From Luidia sarsii (Eukaryota; Echinodermata; Asteroidea; Paxillosida; Luidiidae), in assembly GCA_949987565.1 (NCBI GenBank), contig OX465105.1:24003474-24067473 (forward strand): 64,000 nt of DNA. Direction: 5' to 3'. The notes under the pieces were generated by a model. That model had not been told where the DNA came from. It made no database searches and saw only the letters and a list, made by a program, of their open reading frames with translations. Shown here in pieces: positions 1-9,152 of the stretch. Within the stretch, counting starts at the first letter, position 1; the number at the start of each line of letters is the position of its first letter. A program made the position numbers and the translations under genes.

Positions 1-1637
1 CTAAATACTTCCCTCGAAACATTTTTAAGTTAATGTTATTGCAGCAATCAGCAAAACTGGGAAGTAATATTGACTATTTCGCGACGAACCTGAAGAGTCT
101 CAACCTCAAGTATACGCGATTAGCTTCATGTCAAGTGGATGAAAATCAAATCAATACTGTCCACAAACCAACTTAATGCAACATTGAAAGTCCCTTCGCT
201 TTTCCGTCACTTTTATTCCCCCTTTATTTGGGGGAAGTGTTTGTTAGTTCGTATGTATATCTACACCTGGAAGTACCAGTAGAATATCTACACCTGGAAT
301 AATAATTAATTTATCTATGTCTTAGACATTGACTTATTTTACAAGACCAGAATACATTTTTTCTCTGCGGTTTTTATATTGACCTAGTTTGACCAATTTA
401 TTAAGCAAGTAAACTGAACTTAATCTTGTACTAAATCTTCGCTGGCGAAGATGAGGACTGTTGTGTTTATGAAAAAAGACGATCTTGTCGGTGTGCTTGT
501 TGTGTGTGGAAAATGAGCACCATTGGTTGAATTGTACAAGGTTTATGTCTCAATAAAAATGTCTATTAAATCGTGAAACGCCCTGTAAATAATAGAAATA
601 TGCTTCTGTCTACTGTTTTCATCGCTCATATTGTTCAGCATGGAGATAAATTTCAACGAGTGTTTTGTTCCGAATAGAATACCAGTCTCAGATCAGTTCA
701 AGCACAAAATGTATCTAATTTACTTTAAAGGCCCTATACAGCATCGGTAAAGGTCAAAAGATTGCCACATTCCAAAAGAAAAATCCTAAGGAGGATTTAG
801 CTCAAATGGTAATCTGAAAAAGTAGAAAAATGCAACCACATAAAATAACGGTTAGCGCACCGTTCTGTAAAGTAAGAAAGAGCTTATTACTCGCGAGTAA
901 TAAAATAATTGTGGATCTTTGAGTGAAGATTTCTCGAGAAGTACAGCATCCCAGACAGTAAGATTTTAACATGGGGATTCTATCATGACCATTTACAAAC
1001 TGTGTGAATAAGAAGGAAATCTGTGGACATCGATGTTTTCTGATCTTATCAATGTAATGCTGACAAAAGTAACTGGTGCTGAGGTTCTAAGTAGAGCTAG
1101 AGTTAAACCTTCACTCATCTCAACTACAGTAGAAGGACAAGCCACGTGCAATTTCGTGGACATGTATGTGTCGACACAGGATGGTCCCAAGTAGAGTCTG
1201 GGGTCCTGCGTCTGTGTGTGTGTTCGGAGTTGGCTCGGAGAACGGAAATAAATCTTGGCAGAAAGCGGTTTTCCAGTTGATCCAATTGTTATTACTGAAT
1301 CGAATTTACACAAAACAAGGAAGTCGGATGTATGGATAAGCTAAGGGAAATCGGAAAACAAAGAATCAATACTCGTTGGACCCAATTCCCCTTCCTTATT
1401 TCCAATAAATTAACAGGGTCCGACATATGCCCATACAGAGAAGAAGGAATAGAAGGAACCAATTTGACAGGGGAAAATCAAGAGGAAAGGAGTACAGTGA
1501 GACAACGCCTCACATAATTATGCGGACAGTTTTAACAACTGGGCTACAGACAGCAAGATCAGTTCTTTTCCATAGCAGGCTAAAAACAGACAGGATTGTA
1601 GGACAGGACCCATGCATCGTTGCCTGCCACAGATAAT
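1..1637. other. Intergenic stretch, no gene seen
   Basis: AT-rich sequence with only short open frames that show no splice context or recognisable motif. I see no gene, RNA gene or clear repeat here. The first structured element is the inverted-repeat element starting at 1638. Confidence 0.5.
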
Positions 1638-1888
1638 TGTGACCCGGCACAGCGACATGAGGAATATCCCACCAAAACACTTTTCGAGTAAACAACGCCT
1701 AAAGTCAAAGTATCTTCTCAATTCGATTAAAAATCACTTTTCTTTGTTTTTGTATTTTCGGAAAGTTAATGTATTGGAGGAAATTATTTAAAACTATTTG
1801 AAAGCTAATGGTACACTCTTTCACATTATTAGAAAATCTCAAAATCTCAAAAGTGGGGTTATTCCTCATTATGCTGTGCCGGGTCACA
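1638..1888. mobile_element. MITE family 1, copy A (GTGACCCGGCACA ends)
   Basis: About 250 bp bounded by the inverted ends TGTGACCCGGCACAGC and GCTGTGCCGGGTCACA. Inside the left end comes ACATGAGGAATATCCCACC and inside the right end its near reverse complement. The same element recurs at 16383-16636, 20427-20671 and, in reverse orientation, 37058-37310. It has no coding capacity, as expected of a non-autonomous DNA transposon. The superfamily is not assigned. Confidence 0.75.
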
Positions 1889-2027
1889 TATTCGAAGTAG
1901 GACATCCTTAGAACACCCATGGTCCCAAACTAGAACTTTTATGCATTACATTTTTGAGTTCAAAACATACAAAAAACCGGCCCGTGTGGGCAGCCATTTT
2001 GTAACCAAAATGTTTAGCCTATTAAGT
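1888..2027. repeat. 140-bp near-identical repeat, copy 1
   Basis: These 140 bases match 9905-10044 with essentially one difference (TTAGAACACCC here, TTAGGACACCC there). This copy abuts the right end of the preceding MITE and is followed at once by a second, partial right end of the same MITE family (to about 2062). That suggests insertion into or next to that element. The type of element is unknown. Confidence 0.75.
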
Positions 2028-2062
2028 GGGGGTTATTCCTCATTATGATGTGCCGGGTCACA
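2028..2062. mobile_element. Partial right end of MITE family 1
   Basis: GGGGTTATTCCTCATTATG followed by TGTGCCGGGTCACA repeats the last 35 bases of the element ending at 1888. No matching left end is present. Confidence 0.6.
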
Positions 2063-2697
2063 ATTTTGCTATGGCATCTAATAATGAATGCTAAAAATGT
2101 TGAAATAAAAAGGGTAAGGAGAGGGTGTCGGTGTTGCGGTCCCATAGCGGGACCTTTCTGGAAGGCAGGGTGCTGGTTTTCAAAATAGATGTCACAAAAT
2201 GGAGTCAAAGCCGGCGTTGAAGCCAAAGCTGCGTAGTTATACCATGTTTATACGAGTTACGCGTTGAGAGCAACTGCATGTCCGTTACACTATAAGCCAT
2301 GGTACACTTTGCTTATCATAATAGGCTACTAGGCGACGTTACCGTCTTGCTTTGCCCATGCCTGATGAGTGCACGCATTCTGAACATCGCTCCCCGATAG
2401 CACCTGACTCGATCCTCCATCCATTCCAGTAATTCTTCAAGTTCGATTCTCCTATCTCAGCATTTCACAAGAATACCCTTCACGACCGATGTATGTACTT
2501 AACCACTACAGGCCTGAAACCCCCAAAGCAAACTGCACGGATAGCACGCGCCCGCCACCCGGTTCGGACTGATGAGGCCGTGCGCCATTTTGAAGAACTT
2601 GACGCACTGCAGTGTGGTGTCTGCGCCTATACCGACCTCGTTCCCAGGGTCCGTGTGTCCCTTGGGCTAGATTAGTTCGGAGAGGGGGATTGAGATC
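2063..2697. other. Intergenic, no feature seen
   Basis: Unique-looking sequence without convincing coding potential or repeats. Confidence 0.4.
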
Positions 2698-2885
2698 GTT
2701 GCAATATCACAGGCATCACATCGAAAAAAACAAACGTTTGGGCCCATTTTCTCGGTGATTACTCAAGTACCTATCAAGCCAACAAACCTTCAAATTCGGA
2801 AACAAACCACGACCTGGATTTTCAGGTTTTGTCAGACGGAGACGAAGCCTGAGCCCGAGCCTAAGCCTTCATTTCGAAAACGGCT
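2698..2885. mobile_element. MITE family 2 (GGCCGTTTACGAAATG ends), truncated copy
   Basis: Shares an internal block (a run with TCAGGTTTTGTCAGACGGAG) and the right end (GAGCCTAAGCCTTCATTTCG) with copies at 16973-17229, 39132-39335 and 53320-53582. The left terminal repeat is missing here. Confidence 0.65.
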
Positions 2886-3246
2886 GGACTCGATCGAGCT
2901 CTTAGTTATAATAATTATTGAAAATAACGCAGTGGCTCCCGAATGCTTTTATCTATTATACTTGGCAGTGACTGGTGACGATTAAGATAGCTCGCCCACT
3001 CAGGACAATGAACTATCGAGTTCATAATTACATATATAAGCGCAATGACAGTTGATGTCAAAGTACCGCAACAATGGCAAGCGGTCATTACGGCCGGGCA
3101 GGACTAGCAAGCACACAGCCACGCCTTCGGACATGACACGGAAAACACCAATTTACTCAAGCTTAACTTTGAAAAGGCGGTTTAACTCGATTAAAGAGCC
3201 CACAGTGCGTCACTGCGGCATACTTCCAACGGTTGGAATAATTATA

Positions 3247-3416
3247 CGCAGTGGCTGTTGTTACGGCAGTCGTCCGTGTGGTTCCCTGACTTGATTGTAT
3301 TTCGTCAGCATTGCAGGCTGGTTGAACCAGTCTATTAGCTGATAGTCTGGTTTCAAGAGCTAATACTGTTAAGCCAGGGAACCACACGGACGACTGCCGT
3401 AACAACAGCCACTGCG
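3247..3416. mobile_element. Foldback element, copy 1 (CGCAGTGGCTGTTG arms)
   Basis: Left arm CGCAGTGGCTGTTGTTACGG and its continuation through GTTCCCTGAC reappear inverted at the right side, ending CAACAGCCACTGCG. The centre has a second inverted pair around AACCAG/CTGGTT. A second copy lies at 4971-5157. Confidence 0.75.
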
Positions 3417-4068
3417 ATAATCGCATCCATTGACGAAGAGTATATCACAAAAACCACCATGCAGAAGAAAAAAACATTCATCTCTGTAGACTGTACTAGT
3501 GCACCCTCTTGAAGCAGGCGGCTGTTTTGATTCACTTTTTTGTTTGCGTTCTCCTTCAAAATTGGGAGCCGTTATGGCGTTTGTAATGCCGCTGATATAT
3601 CTCGCCATGGAATATTTGCTCTGTATCATAAGACGACTTCGAACTGTGTGATCTCCAATACAACTTTACAAGATCAGAACCCCACCGCATGAATCTTATA
3701 CGGCCTGAAGCTAGCTGCACGCGAACCGCAGGTGAGACTGTACATGCATTTCCCATAGACTCAACCGCTATTTCCGCCCTTTTCACTGTCCGGCCGCTGA
3801 AATCCAAATCGGTCGCGCTATGTTGCAGTAATTTTGTACAGTTCATCGGGACGTGTATGGTTCATCGGGACGAGACTTGCAACTAGTCCTTCGTGCATTC
3901 TGTCCCCAACACCCGTGCATGACACACTGCCAGGTCCCCTTCCTCTGAGCGTGCAGTACGAGGTCCCAGTGTCCCAGACACGAGTAATGATGCATCACAC
4001 CGGAACGTGGGCCACGATGTGACCGCCTCCATCGACTCGCGGCTGATTCACCGTCAATTATTCCAATC
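3417..4068. other. Intergenic, no feature seen
   Basis: No convincing gene. A short direct repeat (GTTCATCGGGACG) occurs twice near 3842-3870. Confidence 0.4.
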
Positions 4069-4696
4069 CCTCGTGTCTCTCTCTCTCTCTCTATCTACCA
4101 GACCCATGAAGAATGGTCCCCATGTGTCTCTCTGTGTCTATCTATCTCTCTATGTCTCTCTCTGTCTCTATCTCTCTGTCTAGCTGTATCTGTCTCTCTC
4201 TGTCTCTCTCTCTCTATCTGCCAGACCCATGAAGAATGGTTCCCATGGGTCTCTCTGTGTCTATCTATCTCTCTATGTCTCTCTCTCTCTGTCTCTATCT
4301 CTCTGTCTCTCTCTGTATCTCTCTGTATCTCTCTGTCTCTCTCTGTCTCTGTGTGTCTCCCTGTGTATATCTATCTCTCTCTGTCTCTCTCTATCTGCCA
4401 GACCCATGAAGAATGGTCCCCATGATGTGTCTCTCTGTGTCTATCTATCTCTCTATGTCTCTCTCTCTCTGTCTCTATCTCTCTGTCTCTCTCTGTCTCT
4501 CTCTGTCTCTCTCTCTATCTGCCAGACCCATGAAGAATGGATCCCATGTGTCTCTCTGTGTCTATCTATCTCTCTATGTCTCTCTCTCTCTCTGTCTCTA
4601 TCTCTCTGTCTCTCTTTGTATCTCTCTGTCTCTCTCTGTCTCTGTGTGTCTCTCTGTGTATATCTATCTCTCTCTGTCTCTCTCTCTATCTGCCAT
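4069..4696. repeat. CT-rich array with higher-order units
   Basis: Tracts of TCTCTCTGTCTCTATCTC are punctuated by the non-repetitive spacer CCAGACCCATGAAGAATGG about every 125-175 bases (near 4098, 4220, 4400, 4525; degenerate near 4692). The array is therefore built from larger duplicated units rather than by simple slippage. Long open frames here are low-complexity artefacts. Confidence 0.85.
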
Positions 4697-4970
4697 GAAG
4701 AATGGTCCATGGAATCCCAAGTCAAGAACGCGCGTGTACCGCAAAGTCCAAATCCACCCTCTTAAAGGATTTGCATTGCTGTTTTATAGTTTGTAATGCA
4801 TAATTATGCTGAATTGGACCAAACGTGTTGTTGTATCGTTCCATGTGCTTTCACGATACGAACAAACATCGGCGAAGATGCTAGGACCAGACGTTCTATG
4901 ATATGGGAACTTTTCTCGAAGGCAGCTTGGGAAGTCTTGCGTATCATTGTTGTAAAACCATGTTTTTTTT

Positions 4971-5157
4971 AACGCAGTGGCTGTTGTTACGGCAGTCGTC
5001 CGTGTGGTTCCCTGACTTCACAGTATTTGTCAGGATGTTTAGCTCTTGGAACCAGACTATCAGCTAATAGACTGGTTCAACCAGCCTGCAATGGTGAAGA
5101 AATACAATCAAGTCAGGGAACCACACGGACGACTGCCGTAACAACAGCCACTGCGTT
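4971..5157. mobile_element. Foldback element, copy 2 with 48-bp perfect arms
   Basis: Positions 4971-5018 and 5110-5157 are exact reverse complements of each other. The roughly 90-bp centre again holds a nested inverted pair (CCAGACTATCAGC / GACTGGTT). It is homologous to 3247-3416. Confidence 0.8.
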
Positions 5158-5298
5158 TTTTAAATGTGCACAAAAATAGCATCCCATACGGATTTATGTT
5201 CAGGTCAACACGTCACACATCTAAACAACGTGAGGAAATCTGACAGGGTTTTGGTTTCCAAATAAATAACGGGAAAAAACTGACACGGAAGAAAACTT

Positions 5299-5373
5299 TG
5301 ACTGGACCGGGACTTGCACCCGAGACCTCTAGTTTTGCATATCAGCACTCTTACCATCTGAGCTATCCAGTCC
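5299..5373 (-). repeat. tRNA-derived SINE-like repeat
   Basis: On the minus strand it reads GGACTGGATAGCTCAGATGG, then a B-box-like GGTGCAAGTCC and the 3' end CCGGTCCAGTCA, with partly paired acceptor ends. The anticodon arm is degenerate, so it is a tRNA-like repeat and not a working tRNA. A conserved leader (CAAAGACTAGTTGACT, then GGGAAGG) lies upstream of the A box, as in the other copies. Confidence 0.65.
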
Positions 5374-6325
5374 TTAAATCAATGGTGTCCTTCCCAAACT
5401 AGTCAACTAGTCTTTGCCGGTGTAACGATCTCAGACGGGCACCTGTGCCGAGTTGAGCCGTGACGTCACTGGCTCACCTCAGCACGTTGCAGCAACGTTC
5501 TCAGCTGCTCAGCGTGCTCAGATGAGTCAGTGAACCAAGCACGTGAAGGGAGCCCTTCAATTGAACGTTGTTTATGACTTTCCGCGAACGAACACAGTTT
5601 GCTTTTGATTGTATATGAAGTCAATCGATACACCCTTATTACGGGGAACAACTGTAGCATTTCTTCCCCAATGTAAAACTCTAGGCCTAAAAATTATAGG
5701 CCTAGGTACTAGGCTCCGTAATGAGCGAGTTGGTAAATAACTACGGGTCAACGAACGTGTCTGAAAGCGCTGCATTGCCAATGGCCGTATCGACTCAGCA
5801 CGGCCTTCGAAATGTACAACTACCATGCGCACTGCGCATGACGTTTTTATCCATATAATGGTAACGGTCTCATCTGAGCATGGGACCCGGATCAGACCGC
5901 TACACCGGATCGAGTGGGGGCGCCAATCAGAGGCAATTCAACCATGAACAGCAGTATATCTCCAGGGAGTCAGGCACCACACCCCTGCTTTATTATTGGA
6001 CTCGGCAAGGATTTAAACCGGGCCACGGACTATAGCGGCGCCTTCGAATACGAAATAGGAATTTCAAATTTCAAGTACACCAGCTGTGGTGTATACAAAA
6101 TATGTCTGACAAGCGAGACTTGTACTCAAAGTGGACATCTGTACCGGAACCACGCAGACCTCAGAGTGATCCATATCGAGGCAAATGCCATGTCAAAGGT
6201 CATCACCACCCCTAGATATCCGCCCCAGCTTGAGCTGATTCTACAAACTCGCCGTGGGTCAATGCGGGACCATCTGTTAAAGGGAGATTGTAATATTTTT
6301 TTAATTATGTTTTGGGGCAATTGAG
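5374..6325. other. Intergenic, no gene identified
   Basis: The first 60 bases are the conserved leader of the tRNA-like repeat. A 136-codon open frame at 5914-6324 has no recognisable motif, no splice support and runs into repeat sequence; I do not call it a gene. Confidence 0.35.
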
Positions 6326-6378
6326 AAAGGTCCTACTAGGATCGAAACGTAAGGCCATCTAACTTTTGAGATTTTTGT
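6326..6378 (+). repeat. Single arm of the GATCGAAACGT repeat family
   Basis: GAGAAAGGTCCTACTAGGATC followed by GAAACGTAAGGCC and CTAACTTTTGAGATTT. This is one arm of the family described at 20766-20940. Confidence 0.65.
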
Positions 6379-7224
6379 TATTTTATTTAATTCTTATTTT
6401 TTATTATTAATAATGTGTTTTGGGGGGTTTTTTTTAATTTTTTTTTGGGGGGGGGATTAGGCCTATTGGGTCTTGGCGGACCTCATTCCTTATCAACAGA
6501 AAACAGTGAAGTAATCCACGGTGGATAAGCTCACGGGTATAATCATTGGTATATCCCCTCAAGAAAGCCGTGACTGCCTCGGTCTCGAGATCCGGTTCCT
6601 CAGAACGGCTGAAAACGCCGGAAGAGGGAAAACGGCTGTTCCTATGATGCGCCCGATCCATGCCCCATTAAACGAGCCCGATTGTTCTGCATAATCGCCC
6701 TCGGGGTCGTTGCCATGTCAACGAATGAAGTACGGTGGCGCTGTGACGAGGGACGTCACGTGCGCCCGCTGCTATATTTGGATACACGGACAGCGACGCT
6801 CTGTGCTATTTTGGAGCCAAACCGCTGGCCTAATACATTGTCATACATCAGTATAGGAGTCGTGTAGAATTTTGTTATTTTTAGATTATCATCATGCACA
6901 AGCTGTCGGCTTGTGTCATCACGCAACGAGTGTAGCGCTGGAAACGCACGCTGTAGTTCTCCGCACGCCGCAACGGAGGAAACACGACACACTGGAAACG
7001 CGCCTAATTATTCTTCCGGTGTATTAATCAAAATTACTATAGACAGCGTAACGGGGTAATTAACTTAAAATGACGAAAGCGAAATGCCGATTTCTAAATT
7101 TAGAAATGACAGACTTGAAATTGATATTTTATTAATAGGAAAATTATATCTGTGTCCTAGTTATCAGAAAAAAATTAAAGTATAATACTTTAATTGGTTC
7201 TAAACCTCTAAGGGATAATAGAAG
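6379..7224. other. Intergenic, no feature seen
   Basis: AT-rich with homopolymer runs near 6420-6455. No gene recognised. Confidence 0.4.
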
Positions 7225-7800
7225 GGTTTGCGGTGACACCGTGTATGTATAAGGTCTCTTAAAGAACAGGTGTAGTTCTGAAAAGAACCCGAGTGATAAC
7301 TCGACGTAATTCCGTCCAGTATGCTCTGGCCGTCATCAGGAGAATCGGGAGAATGAATCCCCTCGAATGTCTAAGGGATACACGCTGTCCGTCTAAGCCG
7401 TGAGACAATGTGGATGAAGCGTCTTCGGACTATTCAACCACATGGTCTCAACATCCAGGAGGGTAATGACTAACATCATGCAGCTTTCTGATAATACTTC
7501 GTTTGTGTCCACTCCTCCACACTTCTCTCTTTGATCTTTCCCCCTCTTCTCGCTAATCCCTACCCTACTCCTTGCCCTTCCCTTTGATCTCACCCTGCCA
7601 GCTTGACTCTTTGTCCTTTGTTTCTCATCCGTGTCCTATTCACTCTCTTCCCCTTTCCTTCGTGTACATGTATCTGCTTTGTCCTTGTCACTCGATCTGC
7701 CTTTGAGAAAGGTCCTGCTAGGATCGAAACGTCAGGCCCACTAAATTTTGGGATATACGTTACTGTTATAGAAACCTGATATTAAACATGAGTGATCTCA
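7225..7800 (+). mobile_element. Composite repeat ending in a poly(A) run
   Basis: Begins with GGTTTGCGGTGACACCGTG, a terminal motif shared with 11903-12065 and 30313-30432. It contains a stem-loop at 7274-7289, then a pyrimidine-rich stretch, the arm GAGAAAGGTCCTGCTAGGATC plus GAAACGTCAGGCC at 7700-7735, and ends in about 11 A at 7802. The A tail suggests a retroposed 3' end; this is inference. No reverse transcriptase is readable. Confidence 0.5.
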
Positions 7801-7904
7801 GAAAAAAAAAAGCCTTTTGGAAATGGATCTACTTTTGTTCTATATGGTTTCTTGACTGCTTATAAGTTCAGGTTTGCGAGTGCAAAGTATATAGTCGCCC
7901 TGGC

Positions 7905-8050
7905 GTCGATTTTACCAAACCCATCGTAACTTACGATCAATCGCAAGGCGATGAACGATGCACAGAAACCATAGTGTATCACAACTTACGATATGGGTTA
8001 TCTATCGTAAGTTGAGTTACGATGCATCGTAAGGCTTTGTGAAATCCACC
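7905..8050. mobile_element. MITE family 3 (CATCGTAACTTACGAT ends)
   Basis: Starts GTCGATTTTACCAAACCC, continues CATCGTAACTTACGATC, and ends with TATCGTAAGTTGAGTTACGA then AGGCTTTGTGAAATCCACC, so it is internally inverted. Related copies: 9622-9765, 10907-11055, 19573-19719 and 57240-57350. Confidence 0.7.
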
Positions 8051-8530
8051 CCTGGTCTCGGATCGAAATAGAAATTCGTGTTTTCTAGTCGTCCCGCGAT
8101 AACCAGCCCAAGACTGGCCGGCTCGTCTGTCTGCGTTTCATTAGACACAATCCATCCGTGTGCCGGGAAACGTTTCGTGCTCCAGAGGTGAACGGGTTCG
8201 ACATCAACAACACCCCCCTGTTTCCGGGAAACGGCGAGGGTGGGGTGCCTGGCCCGACCGCCCGGCCGGCCGGGGGAGAGAGAGAGAGAGAAGGGACGGA
8301 AGACGGGGCAAGGCCCGGGGTGGGACGGCACATTGATAGCCCTGACCGTCCAATGGTATAGTGGTCGTACCCCCTTGATCTTCAGTTCAGCCCTCTCGGG
8401 GGACAACATAATATAGGAACCCTCTCGGTCGATATAACAGCTCGCACCGTCATCCCCTGGTCCTCAATTTCTTTCTCAATCTTCGGTTTGGGGGGTCAGG
8501 AGACTTCGAATGAAATCAGCGGCGCAGGAT
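8051..8530. other. GC-rich region upstream of gene A
   Basis: More GC-rich than its surroundings, with a short GA run near 8275-8295. It precedes the first exon of gene A and probably belongs to its promoter region. No coding region is supported. Confidence 0.35.
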
Positions 8531-8538
8531 TATATAGA
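8531..8538 (+). promoter_or_regulatory. Candidate TATA box of gene A
   Basis: TATATAGA lies in GC-rich DNA 436 bases before the gene A start codon. It would place transcription start near 8560 and, with the donor at 8689, an untranslated first exon of about 130 nt. This rests on position and motif only. Confidence 0.3.
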
Positions 8539-8688
8539 AGGTGGGAGTTCGCGCAGCCGAAAATAACCAAGCCTCCCCTCTCGCAAGGATTCGTCATCTT
8601 CCTCCCCCTCGGCCGCGGCCCTGCCGTCATTGGCCCGTTGGTTATTAGCCTCTTCCTGTGCGAGGGACTTATTCACCGTGACTTATAG

Positions 8689-8840
8689 GTAAGTGCGAGT
8701 CACAAGCTACCACCGGCTTCAGACAACCCCTAGCGGTCACCTCGTCCGCGTGCACCCTCCCCAATAAACCCCCCACTTTCCTCAAGACCTGATATACCCC
8801 CCCCCCCCCCTCCTTACACCGCATCGCTCGGACCTTCCAG
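8689..8840 (+). other. Candidate 5'-UTR intron of gene A
   Basis: A strong donor (TAG then GTAAGT at 8689-8694) and a strong acceptor (a run of about 14 C followed by CTCCTTACACC and ACCTTCCAG ending at 8840) enclose 152 bases just upstream of the start codon. If used, the untranslated leader continues at 8841 in the same exon as the ATG. Transcript data would settle it. Confidence 0.4.
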
Positions 8841-8966
8841 ATAACGAGCACCCTCAGTCTCTGCGTCTTCACATCATCAGCGCGGACCGAGGGCTCCGCG
8901 AAGTGACTGGCGAGAAGCCTGTGTTCTCCTGCCCGCCTGACACAGACACGAAGAAAAGCAAGAGCG

Positions 8967-9152
8967 ATGGCGCGAAGTGCCTATCGCCTGCCCTTTCTGC
9001 TGCTGATAGGATGTACCTTGTACCAGACGATAGCCAGGGCAGATAGCGAGGAGGTGTCCACTCAATCCAATGCGAACGGGGCGGACGGCAGCAGCGCGGC
9101 CAACCTCAGCGACGATGACGTCAACGACCCGGCCGAAATCGACGAGGCTAAT
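8967..9152 (+). CDS. Gene A exon 1: signal peptide and acidic pro-segment
   Basis: 62 codons from ATG to AAT, phase 0 end, donor GTAAGT at 9153. Residues 4-25 form a hydrophobic core (LPFLLLIGC) ending ARA, a good signal-peptidase site. The rest is Asp/Glu/Ser/Asn-rich. This ATG is chosen because it directly precedes the signal peptide. Confidence 0.88.

Noticed and set aside
5299..5373. Functional tRNA gene
   Set aside because: A and B boxes are present, but the anticodon arm does not fold properly, the ends mismatch, and the same sequence recurs five times with shared non-tRNA flanks.
5914..6324. 136-codon open frame
   Set aside because: No recognisable domain, no splice context, and its end lies at a dispersed repeat arm.
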